64,000 bases of DNA from Crocosphaera watsonii WH 8501 (GCF_000167195.1 NZ_AADV02000001.1:656108-720107), one strand, 5' to 3'; shown: positions 45,486 through 56,990, counted from the stretch's first letter. Numbers and translations: made by a program. Notes: generated by a model from the sequence alone, not told the origin.

Positions 45486-46464
45486 ATCGGATACAGTCAC
45501 TGATAATGAAACTTTATCTAAAGAGGTTCAGGACGCTTTTATTAGACAAGGTGTTATCCCCTCATCAAATCAAACTGCTAGTTATCAGTTAATACCTATT
45601 TCACAGATTGTCACCTGGGAAAACCAACCTAGAAATTACATTGATCAACAAGCAATTAACAAATTAGCTAAAACCATTGAAGTGGAAGGATTTAAGTATC
45701 CTTGTTTAGTTCGACCCATTGAGGATAACAAATACCAAATCGTTGCGGGTGAGCGAAGATATTTAGCTGCTCAGTTGGCCCTGAAAACAGAAATCCCTTG
45801 TTTAATAGAAAACCTCAATGATACAGATGCTCTTGAGGCAGCTTTAAAAGAAAATTTACTTAGAGAAGACTTAAATCCCATTGAGGTGTTAAACAGTCTT
45901 CTGCGTTTACTTAGTGACCAGTTACAATTATCTGAAGATGATGTCTGTAAATTACTCTATGAGATGAAACGGCGAAGGGAGACTCATCAAGAGAAGAAAA
46001 AATCGTCTGGGGAAATCAATTTCCCTAACTCAACTGATGACCGTTATCAAACGGTGATTACCCTATTTGAGTCTTATGGGTATAATTGGTATTCTTATGT
46101 ATGTAGTCAACTCAAACTACGAAATTTACCCAAAGATGTGTATCAGGCGATCGCCACGGGTCAGATTGAATATTCTAAGGGGTTGAAATTCAAATCAATA
46201 AAAGACGATAAGTTAAGACAATCCTTATTAAATGAAGCAATTGAACTTGGGTGGAGTCAAAAACTAATTTCTCAAAAGATTAAACAAATAAAGGAAAGTA
46301 ATGCTGACCCCAAAGTTTTATCTCCTAGTCAACATTTAAGTGATGTTACTCGTCGAGTTAACCAAGTCAAACCGTGGAAAACTGATCCCAAAGTTTGGAA
46401 AAAGATCCAGACAAGATTGAAAGGAATCGAAGATTTATTATTGGAGGTAGAAAACAATAAATAA
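45457..46464 (+). CDS. parB: ParB-family partition protein
   Basis: This 335-residue protein has a ParB/sulfiredoxin-like N-terminal domain (IPISQIVTWENQPRNYIDQQAINKLAKTI...YQIVAGERRYLAAQL), with the box II signature in GERRYLAA. The helix-turn-helix region follows (LREDLNPIEVLNSLLRLLSDQLQLSEDDV), then a C-terminal helical part. It would bind a centromere-like site and work with ParA. No replication initiator gene is visible in the window. Confidence 0.88.
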   Translation: MVRRTIRQVKSDTVTDNETLSKEVQDAFIRQGVIPSSNQTASYQLIPISQIVTWENQPRNYIDQQAINKLAKTIEVEGFKYPCLVRPIEDNKYQIVAGERRYLAAQLALKTEIPCLIENLNDTDALEAALKENLLREDLNPIEVLNSLLRLLSDQLQLSEDDVCKLLYEMKRRRETHQEKKKSSGEINFPNSTDDRYQTVITLFESYGYNWYSYVCSQLKLRNLPKDVYQAIATGQIEYSKGLKFKSIKDDKLRQSLLNEAIELGWSQKLISQKIKQIKESNADPKVLSPSQHLSDVTRRVNQVKPWKTDPKVWKKIQTRLKGIEDLLLEVENNK

Positions 46465-48612
46465 TTAACAATCTTGCTCAAGACTGCTCAAAAATGGACT
46501 GGGTTTTCCATAATAGATGATGTTAACTTCTTGTATAGCCCTTGTTGCAGCTACATGAACAAGAGAACGTTCTAGATGCAAGAAGTTTTGACGTGCTGTG
46601 TCGTCACTGATATCCTGTAAAGCAAATTTTAAAGGAATCAAGTCATAATTAAAACTACAGATAAAAATTCGATTAAATTGAAGTCCTTTAACGCGGTGCA
46701 TAGTCGCGATTCTAACCCCAGGCTTTTCTTCATTATCCGGTTCACTAGGTTTAATTTGTTGAGCTTGAATATTGTGTTCATTGAGGGCATGAAGATAATG
46801 CTTAATTAACTGATTTGTTCTCAATACTAAGCAAGTATTTGATAGCGGTTCAGACTCTGAAATAGTCTTCAATTTATAGATTAAAAAATTGATTTCATCT
46901 TCAAAAGAAGAAAAACCTTGAATATTAGGAACAGTGCCTTGAAGTAAAGAACGATAATCGTTTAAATTGTCTAATTTTCCATCAAGATCATCAAAGGGAA
47001 TGTCTTTTAACATTGCCGTTGCCCATTTTCTAATTTGCTCTGTTGTACGGTAATTAATTCTAAGCTTATGAGAACGACCTCGAATCTCAATTCCGCAGTG
47101 ACTTAACACAACCTTATGTCCATAAATCCTTTGATGAGGATCTCCGACAATAAACAGATCGTTACCTTGATTATTAGAAACAACTATAGTACGAAGTAAT
47201 TGAAATACGCCCTCACTCATATCTTGTGCTTCGTCAACAATAATGGAACGGAAAGGAAGAGTAATTCCCGGTTTATTTTTAAGAAGACTACAAACATCGC
47301 GTAACGCATCTTCAATTTCTTTCCAACCCTTATGTTGTAATAGAGAACGATATTCTTCAAAAACAGGCCAGATAGCCGCCCGTTCCGAACGTTTAAGACT
47401 GGTTCCTCGACCAACACGAGATACTTTTAGATAATCTTTTAATGTCCGAACTCCATGAACTTGAATAACGTCTTTCCATTCATCCTTATAGAAAGATAAA
47501 GGTAATGAAGGAGAAGTCGGAGCAATGGTATAAGCTTCTTGCCAAAGGTTTTTAACTTGCTCTTCGTAGACAATTTTATAGTTAATCCCTTCACTTTTCA
47601 GAAAATTACTAACCCATGAATCAATATTTTCTACATGAATACGTTTCATAATATTAGATGAACAAATTTTGTGTAAATTCATCTGAATATCTATAGCTAA
47701 ATTGCGAGTGAAGGTGGTAAAAAAAATACGATCATTTTCCTGATTAAAACAGTGTTGTGCTAACCATTTAGCACGATGAATGGCAACAACGGTTTTACCG
47801 GTTCCAGCCCCTCCTAACACCCGTACCGGTCCGTTCCAATCTCGTTCAACTAATCGACGTTGACTAGGGTGTAGGAAAACTCGCCATTTTTCAAGAGGGG
47901 CTGCTAAAATTTCTTGTAACGCTGAGTCATCTTCCACCAAGAAAAAGCGTCGTTTTGTTTCATCTTTGCTAAGTGCCTCATCTAAGTTATTAGGATCAAT
48001 AACCTCGGATTTTAATTTATGATGTTCTTTGAGAACTGTTTCAAGAGAATAACCTGCTCCCAACATTAGTATGGCATCAGCCGCTTCTTCAGGTAGTTGG
48101 AGTAATAGTTGATCAATATCAGAGTCGCTAACAACAGCCCGAACAGAAGGTAATAATTCTTCAGGAACCCCCAAACGTAGAAAATGACGAGTTGAAATCT
48201 GACTAAATAGCCCGATAACTTCTGAAGAGTTATTGTGGTTAATTTGTTTCTCTAAATTTTGAGCTTGTTCAACATCAACAATTTGTAAAGCACCGGATTC
48301 TGAGTTGATTTTACAAACCCGATTTTGCGCCCACTGATAAGCCTGATCGTGTTTATCAACCCATAAAAGAAGATAGGTATTGCCGTTATCAGGTTTACGA
48401 ACAATGGCACGATATGATTGGTCAACTCGCAGAGATTTTAGGTTACTGTCACGGGCATTTTTAATCGATTCATAATTTAATCCTGTTTGAGTCGGATTTT
48501 TCTTAAATTGATCAATTAACTTACTGGCTTTCCCTTGAACTTTTTTAGGAAGCCGATTATAAGAGTCAAAAAAATCAATAGCGATCGCCAAACGAATAGG
48601 AGGGATTGACAT
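46465..48612 (-). CDS. UvrD-type helicase fused to an N-terminal RelE-like domain
   Basis: This 715-residue protein has two parts. Residues 1 to about 110 have a RelE/ParE-like fold pattern (IAIDFFDSYNRLPKKVQGKASKLI, SLRVDQSYRAIV, LLLWVDKHDQAYQWA). The rest is a superfamily 1 helicase. Motif I is GGAGTGKT, motif II IIVDEAQDM and motif III GDPHQRIYG; motif V is ATMHRVKGLQFNRIF and motif VI HVAATRA. The upstream minus-strand gene is the giant DUF1998 helicase, 15 bases away, so the two are almost certainly one operon. A role in defence or repair is inferred from this pairing. Confidence 0.85.
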   Translation of the reverse strand: MSIPPIRLAIAIDFFDSYNRLPKKVQGKASKLIDQFKKNPTQTGLNYESIKNARDSNLKSLRVDQSYRAIVRKPDNGNTYLLLWVDKHDQAYQWAQNRVCKINSESGALQIVDVEQAQNLEKQINHNNSSEVIGLFSQISTRHFLRLGVPEELLPSVRAVVSDSDIDQLLLQLPEEAADAILMLGAGYSLETVLKEHHKLKSEVIDPNNLDEALSKDETKRRFFLVEDDSALQEILAAPLEKWRVFLHPSQRRLVERDWNGPVRVLGGAGTGKTVVAIHRAKWLAQHCFNQENDRIFFTTFTRNLAIDIQMNLHKICSSNIMKRIHVENIDSWVSNFLKSEGINYKIVYEEQVKNLWQEAYTIAPTSPSLPLSFYKDEWKDVIQVHGVRTLKDYLKVSRVGRGTSLKRSERAAIWPVFEEYRSLLQHKGWKEIEDALRDVCSLLKNKPGITLPFRSIIVDEAQDMSEGVFQLLRTIVVSNNQGNDLFIVGDPHQRIYGHKVVLSHCGIEIRGRSHKLRINYRTTEQIRKWATAMLKDIPFDDLDGKLDNLNDYRSLLQGTVPNIQGFSSFEDEINFLIYKLKTISESEPLSNTCLVLRTNQLIKHYLHALNEHNIQAQQIKPSEPDNEEKPGVRIATMHRVKGLQFNRIFICSFNYDLIPLKFALQDISDDTARQNFLHLERSLVHVAATRAIQEVNIIYYGKPSPFLSSLEQDC

Positions 48613-48627
48613 CAGAATATCTCCAAA

Positions 48628-51600
48628 TTAAGTTAAATAAGTTTGATAAAAAAGTTCCGTATCTTCTAGGACAGAAGCTATAGTAAAAACCTGCCAAGGC
48701 TCATTTTTAAGCGGTTCTACATCTAATTCATCTGTCACTAAAGCTATTTTGCGGTCAGTCCAAGCAATTTCAGCTTCTGCAATAACCGTCCCCATTTGGT
48801 TAGTTAACTCGAAACCAACTTCTGGTAATAACCATTGATGGGATTGCATATAATCGAATAATATTAAAGCAGTTTCCTCAAATAATAAGGATTTAAGTTC
48901 TTGCCATTGCTCCTGATCCACATTAGACAACTCAAAAGAACTATTTTTCCTGTCAACGGATAGAGAATTAAAATTAACCTCAGAAAAATCTTGATTAGTA
49001 ATAATATAGGTATAAGGAAGAAATTGAAGTAAATTAAACTGTCGTAAAAGTCCATTCCAAACTCGTTTTTTTTCTTCTTCAATGGCATTTTTATCATTAA
49101 TCCAAAGTATAACAAAAGCACTTTGAGCCTCATTATTTCGATGCTCTTTAGGAGAGATAGCTGTATATAATTTACAAAGGGCATCTTGATTAGTAGAAAG
49201 TTTTTCAATCAGTCCTAATAATAACTGTGTTGATAAAGAATTTTTGAATTGCGACCAAACATCAGGAGACATTATAGATTGAACTTCTTTTTCCCATTGT
49301 TGCCGTTTGAGTTTGTCTTTAGAAAAATTGACATCAATATGAGCTAAAGTAGAAACCAAAGCAAATTTTTCCCAAGGGATTTGAGCGGGATTAGTCAGAA
49401 ATTCCATTAACCAATTGAAACTATTAGCTGTTATAAAAGAAATAAAAGTTTCACAATTATATTGTTTATAAAGAGTGTTTTTAGTACGATGAAAGGTATC
49501 GTTGGCTTCTTCATTTAAAAAGTTGGTGTAATAATCAATTTTTTTAGTTTGATTAAGTTGAGACTCCACATCCGACCAAGTTAGAGACCAAACATGATAG
49601 TTACCACTTTTGGCGATCGCCATTCTTTGGGCAAAGTCCGTTTTAAGACGATTTGCATGATACTGCCAACCATCTGTAAAGATAACAATGGGTAAAACAT
49701 GAGAGGTATTTTTAACAGGATAAAAGATAAAGTCGGCACGACTAGGAACACTAATTCCTTCTTCAATCCCAAGTTCTACTTGTGGTTCAATCATCCAAGA
49801 TTGCTGTCCCATTTGAATATAATAACCAGCTTTTCCGTTAATAATTTCTGAGCGAACAACAGTGGGATGATCTTGATGACGATGACGACGTATTGCTTCA
49901 ATAAATCGCTGTTCAAGAACACTGTCAAATAAAGCATTAAATGAGGTTTGAGAAAGACTTTGAGGAGAAGGTTTTAATAGAGACTGACGACTCAGAATTT
50001 CATTGAGTAGATCCCTAGCAATTTTTCGACTGGTACGATCTTGATCAAAGCTATTCCGATAAGCATAAACACAGTTATAACAGCCATCCTGACAATTACA
50101 AGCACGAATAACATCTAGTGCTTGTTGAAACAGAGAGAAAAGATTATCTGGGTGCTGAACTAATTGGCGTAAATACCCTGTTCCCCCTGGTACTGTATCA
50201 TAAAGGAACAGAAAAGGTTTCCTCAGTAAGCTAGAACTATCAGTAGAAGGCTCTTGAATAATTAAGGTTTTGAGATGGTCAACATTCCCCTTAAAATAAG
50301 ATTTCAGTCCTAATTGTAAAGCAGCAATAAAAGAATGTAATTTGTCATCAGAATTTAGAGTATCAATGGGTAATAAAAATCGAATTGCCTCGGAATGAAA
50401 CTCACGGAATAAATAAAGAACCTCAAGAAAATCCTCATCATTATTAGACTGATTTCTAGTAGCGCAAGTTAAAGCATGATTAGGTTTCTCAGGATCTCTT
50501 TGGACTTTCCCACAGGAACGACAGATACGAAACCCAGCCCTAGCTCTTGACTCTCCTGCGACTTCAAAAGATTCTGCTTGTAAAGAGGACTCCCCAAAGT
50601 TAATATCTCGAAATGTAACCCGTGATAAAAATTCAAAGCCAAAGGGAAATGTTTCTTCTTCAATTAAATAACTACTTTCACAACAACTGGGTTCAAAATC
50701 AACCAATAACTGTCTGGTAAAAAAAGCAGGACTTCGTTCATCTCGGTCGTCTACAATACGACTTTCTCTAGCATTGGTGGTAGCCATCACTTGACGCAAC
50801 CGTACCATTTTTCGCTTTCGTCCTTCATCTGACCACATGGGATCATTACATCGGGGACAAGTTGACTGTTTAGCGGTGGGGTGAAGAGTTGGGACTGCAT
50901 AGGAACAATTACGACATAATCGCCATTCTTCTATTTTGGATAAGTTTAAGTCAATTTGATCAATACTAACTCGTTTTCCTTCAGCATAAAATACCCCACT
51001 GGGGACTAACTCCTTGATAGCGATCGCACCGGGTCTTTCATATTCAAAGGTTCTTGTCTCATATTGTTTTCCTTGACTATTCCCTTGACTGTTGTTTCTG
51101 CGCCAAATAATGGAACGTAAGGTGACACCGGGTTCTGGAAAAGCATAATTAGGAAGTAATCCTTCATCTGTTAAAAAGTTAAAATATTTTTCTGGTTAAT
51201 ATTTTTAACTAATTCCATAAGACCACTACGTTCTCGTTTAAGTTCGGCCATTTCCTCTTCATAATTCTGGGAATGAGCCGCTTTTTCTTTTTCTTTGATG
51301 CGACGACGTAAGGTTTCAATCTGATTTTTTAAACGAGTCCGTTCTTTTACAACCTCTTGTAATCGATTAAGAATACGCCAGGTTAACCCCCCTTCATGAT
51401 TCTGTCCTTTTTCAATAAAGTGCTGTAACTTGGTTTGAGTTCTTTCACTGATTTCTTCTTGGAATAATTCAAGAAAATCCTTTAATAATTGTTGTTGTTG
51501 CTCTTCTACAAACTGAATCCAAGGATAAGGAAAATGAGATTCTTTGACCGATTGAACTGTATTAAGAACTGTTCCTAATTCTTCTAAAAGTTGTCCAGGG

Positions 51601-54600
51601 GCAATCCCCTTTGATACCCATTGATCTAAACAATAAGCTGTTAATTGTCGTTGTAAAATAGCCGAAGCATTCAAATAAGAACCAGGAGGACTAACATCCC
51701 CATTAATCATTTTCATCGGTTCGGCCCAAAAGAAGAGATCGTGGGGGGTTCCATTGGAGATCGCTGTAATAAAAGCGTTACCATCCCGTCGTCCGGCCCG
51801 TCCGATCCTTTGTTGATAATTAGCTTGTCCCGGAGGTACTGAACATAATAATACAGAAGATAAGTCTCCAATATCAATCCCCATTTCTAGGGTCGAGGTA
51901 GCTGATAAAAGATTAGGATCACTGCGTCGTTGTCCTGTTATAAATTGAGTTTCTAATTCTTCTCTAACTTCTCTATCTAATAAGCTGGTATGTTCCCTAG
52001 CAAAAATTCGCCATAAGGTTCCTTTTGTGTAAAGACTGCGATAAAAGTTACCACTGGGACTGGGGACAGTCTGATAATGACCTTGACAAAGAGGACGTAA
52101 ACAAGGCATTTTTTCCCAAGTTGATAAGTCTTTTGGGGTAGCAGTGACACGATGACCACAATGATCACATTTTAGGGTCTGACTCTCTGTATAAAGTCTC
52201 AATGCTGATTGTTGAATTCCCCAAACTTTGGCTTTTTTGTTGGTAGAATAAGCTTGAAAAATTCCCTGTTCTACTAATGTTTTCAGGGTAAGTTCATATA
52301 AATTTTCTAATTGCGAAATAATTAAAGGGGAATAAGACATAAATAACTTAAATCCCCAAGTTTCAGCCCATGTTGATTTTTCGCTTGTTCTCAAAAGGGT
52401 TTCAAAGCGAGGTACCGTATAGTTAGAAAAATAGGTGGGTGTTAACGAAGCTGGTCCAAACCCTGGCATAAATAATGGTCTTTGTAAGAGAAACGTATTA
52501 CCCCCACTGGTGATGTAACTTTCGGTGACAGAATGTATGATCCCTCCCCGTTGGCGTAAATGATAGACAAACCCTAAAATAAACTGCTGTAGGGTGTGTT
52601 CGGTTAACGTTTCTAGCCCACCGATTTCGTTAGGAAGTATTTCTAATAATTGAGCGATCGCCGTTTGTAATAAAGACTCATCAACCCCCACTCCACAGCT
52701 TTCTGTCCGTTCTAATGACCCCCCTAATGAGGTTTTTAAGCCAATTTCGCCTACTACTTCCCAATCCAGTCGTTTATTGATTAAATCCACTAAACTCTCG
52801 GCGGCTTTCCCTGTGGCTTGTAAATCTTCCCATTCTTTGAGCCATTCCATGTCAGAAGGCATGAAGGTGGCCACATAATCTGCATCATTACCATTGAAGA
52901 GTTGACTACGCCAATAAGTGGGAAACTGAGTGCGAATATCTTCAAGGGTTTGACCATTGCCTTGATATTGTAAATATTGACATAAAGCTGACCGTAGGGT
53001 GGTTCGATAGGTGCGAGCTTCAAAAAATCCGGCACGGTGGGCGGCATCTTGTACTGAGTCAGAAAAGGTAATCAGTTTATGATCGTCGTTATAACGGGAG
53101 GCGTAAAGACTACTAATGGCAGCACTGGCAAGACTAGCGGCCCGTGATCCTAAAATAGCTAATCCATTTTTAGTTTCACAAATGGGACAGTCATGACTCA
53201 CCATTCGTTTGGTTTGCCCTCCTCGTTGGGATGTGTGCAGAATATTATCGGGTTCAATAACATTGATTAATCTTTCACCCCCACAGCGAGAACAATGGTG
53301 TGCATCTCTTCTTGTCAAGGTTAAGCAGTCGCAACAAAGTTTCCAAGATCGCCACCCTGTCTCTGGTGACTCATCGGAGGGGAAAATATAAGTAGTTAAG
53401 GGATTTTTGGCAAAGAAAGCGCGATAAAAGTCTTGTAACTCCCCACTAATTTTACGATCTCCTGTCTGTTTCCTCAAACCTCCCCATGCGGTACTTCCAC
53501 AGCTTCGACAGTGCATCACGGGTAGGGTGTTTTGTTTCTCTTCAGGGGTCAAGTCGTCGGTGTAAACTAAGGTTGGTTGTGGGTTAACTTTGGCCACCAT
53601 CCGACGAAGTTCTCTTAACCAGAATTGTACTCTTAAGTTAACCCAAGGTCTATTTTCTTGGTTCCGAGCGATGGCACATAATGCGATTAAACTATCTAAT
53701 AATAAAACAGAATATTCTGTTTGCTCACTATGGGGTATATGAGGTAAACTCATTTTTTTGTTGAGTTCTTGCCATAGTTTTTCTAGGGATATAACTTGAT
53801 CCGTGTCTAATATTTTGAGTAGGTTATGAATGATCGGTAAAGACTTCAGGCGATCGCCTAATTCAATGCGTGTCTCTATATTTGTAAATGTCCCGTCAAG
53901 GGAACGATGGAACCAAAGTTCATATTGAGATTCTAGATAGGTTTCGAGACTTGAATAATAATTGGGGTTAAGTTGCTCAATAACGGCAGGGGAGGGAATG
54001 GGTAGGGGATCAATAAAAGCATCGGCCAGAAATTCGGCGGAACTGAGTCTATCTTCTTCTATAATGGCGGTTTCATCGAAGGGTTCATTAAAGACGGTTT
54101 GAGCATAGGCTAACATCTCTTGTTTGGCGTTTCCGGTTCCTAATGTGGCTGAGGTTCCGACGCAGACCAAATGTTGTGCAGGGGTCTTTAAACGGGCTTT
54201 GAGACGACGTATTAAACAGGCTAAGTCGGTTCCTTGTGCGCCGTCAAAGGTATGAATTTCATCAACGACTAAATAACGGAGGGTGTCTGGGGTGTTATTT
54301 GCCCATATTTGCTGGTCACGGGGACGAATCAGCAAATAATCTAACATTTTATAGTTGGTTAAAATAATATCGGGAGGATTTTGTCGTAAAAGGTTTTTAT
54401 CGGTGATTAAGTGATCTTCTCCCATTAATATTTTAGGTTCTCGTTCTGATTCTCCCACAAATAACCCTGCGCTAACTTTACCTTTTAGGTTAGGGTTATG
54501 CCAACTTAAACTGGCTAAACGTTTGGCTTGGTCTGTGGCCAAAGCGTTCATAGGATAGATTAAAATAGCTTTGATGCCTTGTTGTTCTCGATTTTGGTAG

Positions 54601-54944
54601 CAATAGTCCAAAATGGGGAGCATATAACATTCTGTTTTCCCTGAACCGGTGCCTGTGGCCACTAAGGTAGATTGGTATTGTGGGGCCTGTAGTCGGGCAA
54701 AAGCGAGTTGTTGATGGCGATGAGGGGAGAAGGCCATGGGAACATCCGGAAAATAGTCTTTCCCTACGGTTCCTTGGCGAAAAGGCAACCCTATGGATAA
54801 ATAAGGCCCTTTAAAGACCGCTTCTGGTTGTTGTAAAAATTGTTCTATTAGTCCTTGAAACCTTGGTGTAGCTGGCCGAAATTCTGTTGTCAGAAAGTCG
54901 GCTATACTGGTACGAATTTCCCTGGCCAGAAGAGAAGGAATCAT
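48628..54944 (-). pseudogene. Giant DEAD/DUF1998 helicase with nuclease-like tail, one-base frameshift
   Basis: ATG 54944 begins a superfamily 2 helicase. Motif I is TGTGSGKTECYMLPIL, motif II VVDEIHTFDGAQGTD, and the C-terminal lobe has TSTLEMGIDIGDLSSVLL and YQQRIGRAGRRDG. The frame ends at 51171. In the adjacent frame the expected continuation NFLTDEGLLPNYAFPEPGVTL runs on without a stop to 48628, so one base is missing at about 51180. The repaired protein has about 2105 residues. The second part has a Zn ribbon (CRNC...CPRC), the DUF1998 region (YDTVPGGTGYLRQL and CNCQDGCYNCVYAYRN), and a Vsr/PD-(D/E)xK-like segment (ADFIFYP, IFTDGWQYH). Size and order recall DruE of Druantia, or fused DrmA-DrmB of DISARM. 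Confidence 0.85.
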
Positions 54945-55108
54945 TGATTAATCAAATAAATAAGGGGTCAACGTCGCCGAAGAAGTGCTTTTGTTCCCAA
55001 TTGTTACCATCTCGGACAATTAAGCAACACTCATATTTTTATTGTTCCCAGAATTTCCGCAGTTGTTAACATAGTCCTGATATTTGACCAAAAATTATAT
55101 TCTTCAAT

Positions 55109-55245
55109 TATAGCATTTCCCAGGCTAGTGAGGTACAATTGAATGGCTCCTACGGAAAAATGTCCGTAGGCGATCGCCAACTAAATAAACAGAAAAAAAC
55201 ACTTCTTGCGATCGCCGAATTACCCTGTTTATTAAATATACTTTA
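55109..55245 (+). mobile_element. Left end of an IS630-type element
   Basis: TATAGCATTTCCCAGGCTAG and the following 120 bases equal the left end of the copy at 43.9 kb (opposite strand), up to AAATATACTTT just before the transposase start. The IS5 copy 2 follows directly. The missing remainder of such an element is found at 27677-28651, next to IS5 copy 1. Confidence 0.85.
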
Positions 55246-56378
55246 GACCTCTTGCAAAAGTTTTTCGTGGTATGATAAAAGATTATTCATTTTTTGCATA
55301 GCCACCATTGGTAAAGCGATCGCACTCTCATAGTGGCGATCGCCTGAACCCCAAAAATCAATTAAGTTTTAAAACAAGAATCGTTGTATAATTATTAAAG
55401 ATAACTATTCAGCTAAGAAAATTGATTTGATAATGAAATATTGGCAAGTTAAAAAGTTAAAAGAGACCGAATTCAAGCGTTTGACAGGAGTAAAAAAAAA
55501 CTTTCAGAGTGATGGTTCGCACTGTCAAAGCTTATCTAAAAAGAAAAAAGAAACCCGGACGTAAACCAAAATTAATAGTTGAAGACCACATTCTCATAAT
55601 GCTTGAGTATTTAAGAGAATATAGGACTTATTACCATATTAGTCTAACGTGGAAAATGTCCGAATCTAACGTTTGTCGCATTGTCCATAAAATCGAAAAT
55701 ATATTAATAAAATCTCGTCAATTTCGACTACCTGGAAAGAAATAATTATGGAAAACGAATTATCAAGAGGAAATGGTAGTAATGGATGTCATGGAAAGTC
55801 AAATTGAAAGGCCGAAAAAACGACAAAAACAGTTTTATAGTGGAAAACAAAGAGAACATACTTTAAAAACAGTGGGGTCAAATTTGGGACATCAATAAAA
55901 GTTCTTGCTGATAAAGGCTATCAAGGAATAGGAAAAATTCATCAATTAAGTGAAACACCCATCAAGAAAAAGAAAGGGAAGAAGTTAAGCCAAGAGGAGA
56001 AAAAATATAATCGGCAACTAAATCGATTAAGAATCACAGTCGAACATATAAATCGTCGCTTAAAAATCTTTAAAATCCTTTCTTATCCTTATCGAAATCG
56101 TGGTAAGAGATTTGGATTAAGAGCCAACTTAATAGCTGGACTTCATAACTACGATTTGGCTAATTAATTTGTAAAAAAAATCTATTTAATCTCTAGTGGG
56201 TTGAGCTTTTTATCATTAGCTTAACTGTTTTAAGCAGCCTATTTTTAATGATTTTGTGTAGAAGCGATCGCTCTTATCTCAATTATTCAAAAATTATCAG
56301 ATATTTTGTACATCTGAACAAGTTAAATTGGCAAAAAAATAGCCTTTAATTATAGCATAAAATATTTTTGCAAGAGGT
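55246..56378 (+). mobile_element. IS5-type element, copy 2, with a dead transposase
   Basis: It is almost identical to 26458-27676 in the same orientation. The transposase (55433-56167) has kept the A9 run at 55492-55500. It carries a G-to-T change making TAA at 55743-55745 (after RLPGKK) and an 88-base deletion between two TTTAAAAAC repeats near 55870. The ends are intact, so it could still be moved by another copy's enzyme. Confidence 0.88.
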
Positions 56379-56475
56379 TTATTTTATCAAATTGTCAAGT
56401 ATAATATCAATCAGGTTTATTTAACTCAGAATCAAGTCATAAACATTTCAGATTAAGTTCCCATACTAATCATGC

Positions 56476-56838
56476 TCATTTCTTATCAACAAATCCCACT
56501 AACTTTGTTATTTTATTTTGTTGGTTTACTTCTCCAAAAAAGTTACCTCCCAGGAACACATCTCCATTTTTTTTAACCATCTTCCAGGTTAATTTAAAAT
56601 GACCATGATGACTATCTGGTGCTGTGCTTAATTGTAAGCTAATTTCGGGAAATTTTTCTCTGAAGCTCTCTATCAATTGACAATGTGTTTCTATGTTATC
56701 AACTGGTTTAGGTAGATGAGAATCTAGATAAAGACAATTTTCTGCCAAAACTTTTTTCATTAATAACAGTCTATCTTCTGGCTTGGAACTATTCCAGCCT
56801 AATACATAATCTTCAATAACTTGTTCTATTTCTGACAT
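56476..56838 (-). CDS. SnoaL/NTF2-like domain protein
   Basis: This 120-residue protein shows the cone-shaped NTF2-like fold pattern: MSEIEQVIEDYVLGWNSSKPEDRLLLMKKVLAENCLYLD, then FREKFPEISLQL, HHGHFKLTWKMV and the end KITKLVGFVDKK. Members are small ligand-binding proteins or enzymes, and the role here is unknown. An upstream AGAGAAATAT region may hold a weak ribosome binding site. Confidence 0.75.
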   Translation of the reverse strand: MSEIEQVIEDYVLGWNSSKPEDRLLLMKKVLAENCLYLDSHLPKPVDNIETHCQLIESFREKFPEISLQLSTAPDSHHGHFKLTWKMVKKNGDVFLGGNFFGEVNQQNKITKLVGFVDKK

Positions 56839-56990
56839 ATATTTCTCTTAATACTGGTTAACAGTATAACAGTGTTAGTGACTTTTAGCAACACCATTTT
56901 TATTTAGGTAAAGAAAACGTTATTAAAGATGAAAACTTAATCATCAACTATCAAAAATGGATATTAAAGTGATAAGTTCTAATCCATTGA

